Source: Streptomyces coryli
GTDB lineage: Bacteria; Actinomycetota; Actinomycetes; Streptomycetales; Streptomycetaceae
DNA: 33,803 nt
Direction: 5' to 3'
Assembly: GCF_011044975.1 (NCBI RefSeq)
Contig: NZ_JAAKZV010000068.1
Span: 1-33,803, forward strand
Part shown: one piece after another, positions 33,450 to 33,803 of the stretch
Numbering within the stretch: the stretch's first letter is position 1
Layout of the letters: every line of letters starts with the position of its first letter
Position numbers and translations under genes: made by a program
The notes under the pieces: model-generated
The model's database searches: none
Told to the model about the DNA's origin: nothing
What the model saw: only the letters and a program-made list of their open reading frames with translations

Positions 33450-33511
33450 GGGCTGGTTCTCGCACGAGGGCGAGCTGCTGCTCGCTCGACGCCGGGCTGG
33501 TTCTCGCACGA
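33450..33511. repeat. 18-bp direct repeat flanking a small hairpin after the SepF-like gene
   Basis: GGGCTGGTTCTCGCACGA occurs at 33450-33467 and again at 33494-33511, exact copies 44 bp apart. Between them GCGAGC, TGCT, GCTCGC (33470-33485) is a perfect small hairpin that may serve as a terminator. The layout suggests a short segment duplicated once. Confidence 0.75.
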
Positions 33512-33559
33512 AAGAGGGAAGGCCGCGACGGCGTAACGGTTCGGCGGTTTCGCGCTGGC

Positions 33560-33565
33560 TAGCGT
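33560..33565 (+). promoter_or_regulatory. Predicted -10 element of a leaderless AAA ATPase gene
   Basis: TAGCGT lies exactly 7 bp before the ATG at 33573, the same arrangement as before the mini-ORF. There is no Shine-Dalgarno sequence before this ATG, which fits a leaderless message. No clear -35 is seen. Confidence 0.35.
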
Positions 33566-33572
33566 CGCGGCC

Positions 33573-33803
33573 ATGACCGTCCCTCCGGATACCGAGGCCC
33601 GCCCCGGGCTCACCGAGCTGCGCCTCTCCGCCTTCAAGTCGCATCGCGGCGCCACCCTGCCGATCCGGCCGCTGACGGTGTTCACCGGGGCCAGCGGCAG
33701 CGGCAAGTCCAGTGCGCTGCAGGCCTGCAGAGTGCTGGCGGGGCTGGGCGGCGGGGCGCTGCTGGGCGAGGCGTTCGGACTGCTGGCGGGCGGGGCCGGG
33801 GCC
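33573..33803 (+). CDS. AAA ATPase, N-terminal 77 codons, cut by the window edge
   Basis: The 231 bp at the edge read as an open frame from ATG and continue past the window. The protein starts LTELRLSAFKSHRGATLPIR, then TVFTGASGSGKSSALQA, with Walker A GASGSGKSS at about 39-47. The FKSHR-x-LPI-x-PLT pattern just before Walker A is that of AAA_15/AAA_21 or DUF3696-type ATPases (OLD/SMC-like hinge proteins). Since the rest is outside, the role (DNA repair, defence or other) cannot be told. Confidence 0.75.
   Translation, partial: MTVPPDTEARPGLTELRLSAFKSHRGATLPIRPLTVFTGASGSGKSSALQACRVLAGLGGGALLGEAFGLLAGGAGA

Overview
The window is high-GC, gene-dense DNA with third-position G/C bias, frequent GTG/TTG starts, start-stop overlaps of 1-4 bp, actinobacterial glgA/glgC, a SepF-like protein and a HelD-type RNA polymerase recycling ATPase. 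All of this points to a Streptomyces or close relative, and the genes look chromosomal. I saw no tRNA, rRNA, CRISPR array, transposase or integrase.

Layout. (1) 177-6172: a minus-strand five-gene operon (CocE/NonD-type alpha/beta hydrolase, then two permeases and two ATPases of a peptide-type ABC importer). A TetR regulator is divergent from it. The shared promoter region holds a perfect inverted repeat over the -10 of the operon, and no substrate-binding protein is visible. (2) 6148-14271: an aromatic-acid block read on the minus strand as pcaI-pcaJ-pcaH-pcaG-pcaB-pcaL-pobA. It converts 4-hydroxybenzoate via protocatechuate to 3-oxoadipyl-CoA. A divergent regulator made of two fused IclR units faces it. 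The thiolase gene pcaF is absent. (3) 14198-16756: a sulfide/persulfide module (CoA-disulfide-reductase-like flavoprotein fused to rhodanese, a membrane-anchored rhodanese, and a CstR-like repressor). Two operator-like palindromes lie upstream, exactly 22 bp apart.

(4) 16954-19505: two single-pass membrane proteins with disordered extracellular tails that end in the same short motif (EEWGxxP), a DUF4287/DUF5655 protein and a VOC-fold protein. (5) 19581-26140: glgA-glgC for alpha-glucan synthesis, an orphan ATP-grasp protein, and a 1054-residue STAND/LAL-like ATPase with an unusual C-terminal domain in place of a LuxR helix-turn-helix. (6) 26228-28693: a DrrAB-type ABC-2 exporter behind a NADPH-dependent FMN reductase. 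(7) 28694-29126: a 433-bp non-coding region rich in palindromes, ahead of a secreted SLT-type transglycosylase. (8) 29669-33803: a strong terminator, a HelD/HelR-type ATPase behind a palindromic element, glutaminase glsA, a predicted leaderless mini-ORF, a SepF-like cell-division protein, and the first 77 codons of an AAA ATPase cut by the window edge.

The best candidates for undescribed biology are the paired EEWGxxP-tailed membrane proteins, the nested two-fold symmetric element at 28840-28869, the leaderless ten-codon ORF in front of the SepF-like gene, the tandem IclR regulator with three regularly spaced half-sites, and the orphan ATP-grasp gene beside the large ATPase. All functional statements are read by eye from family motifs; no database search was made.
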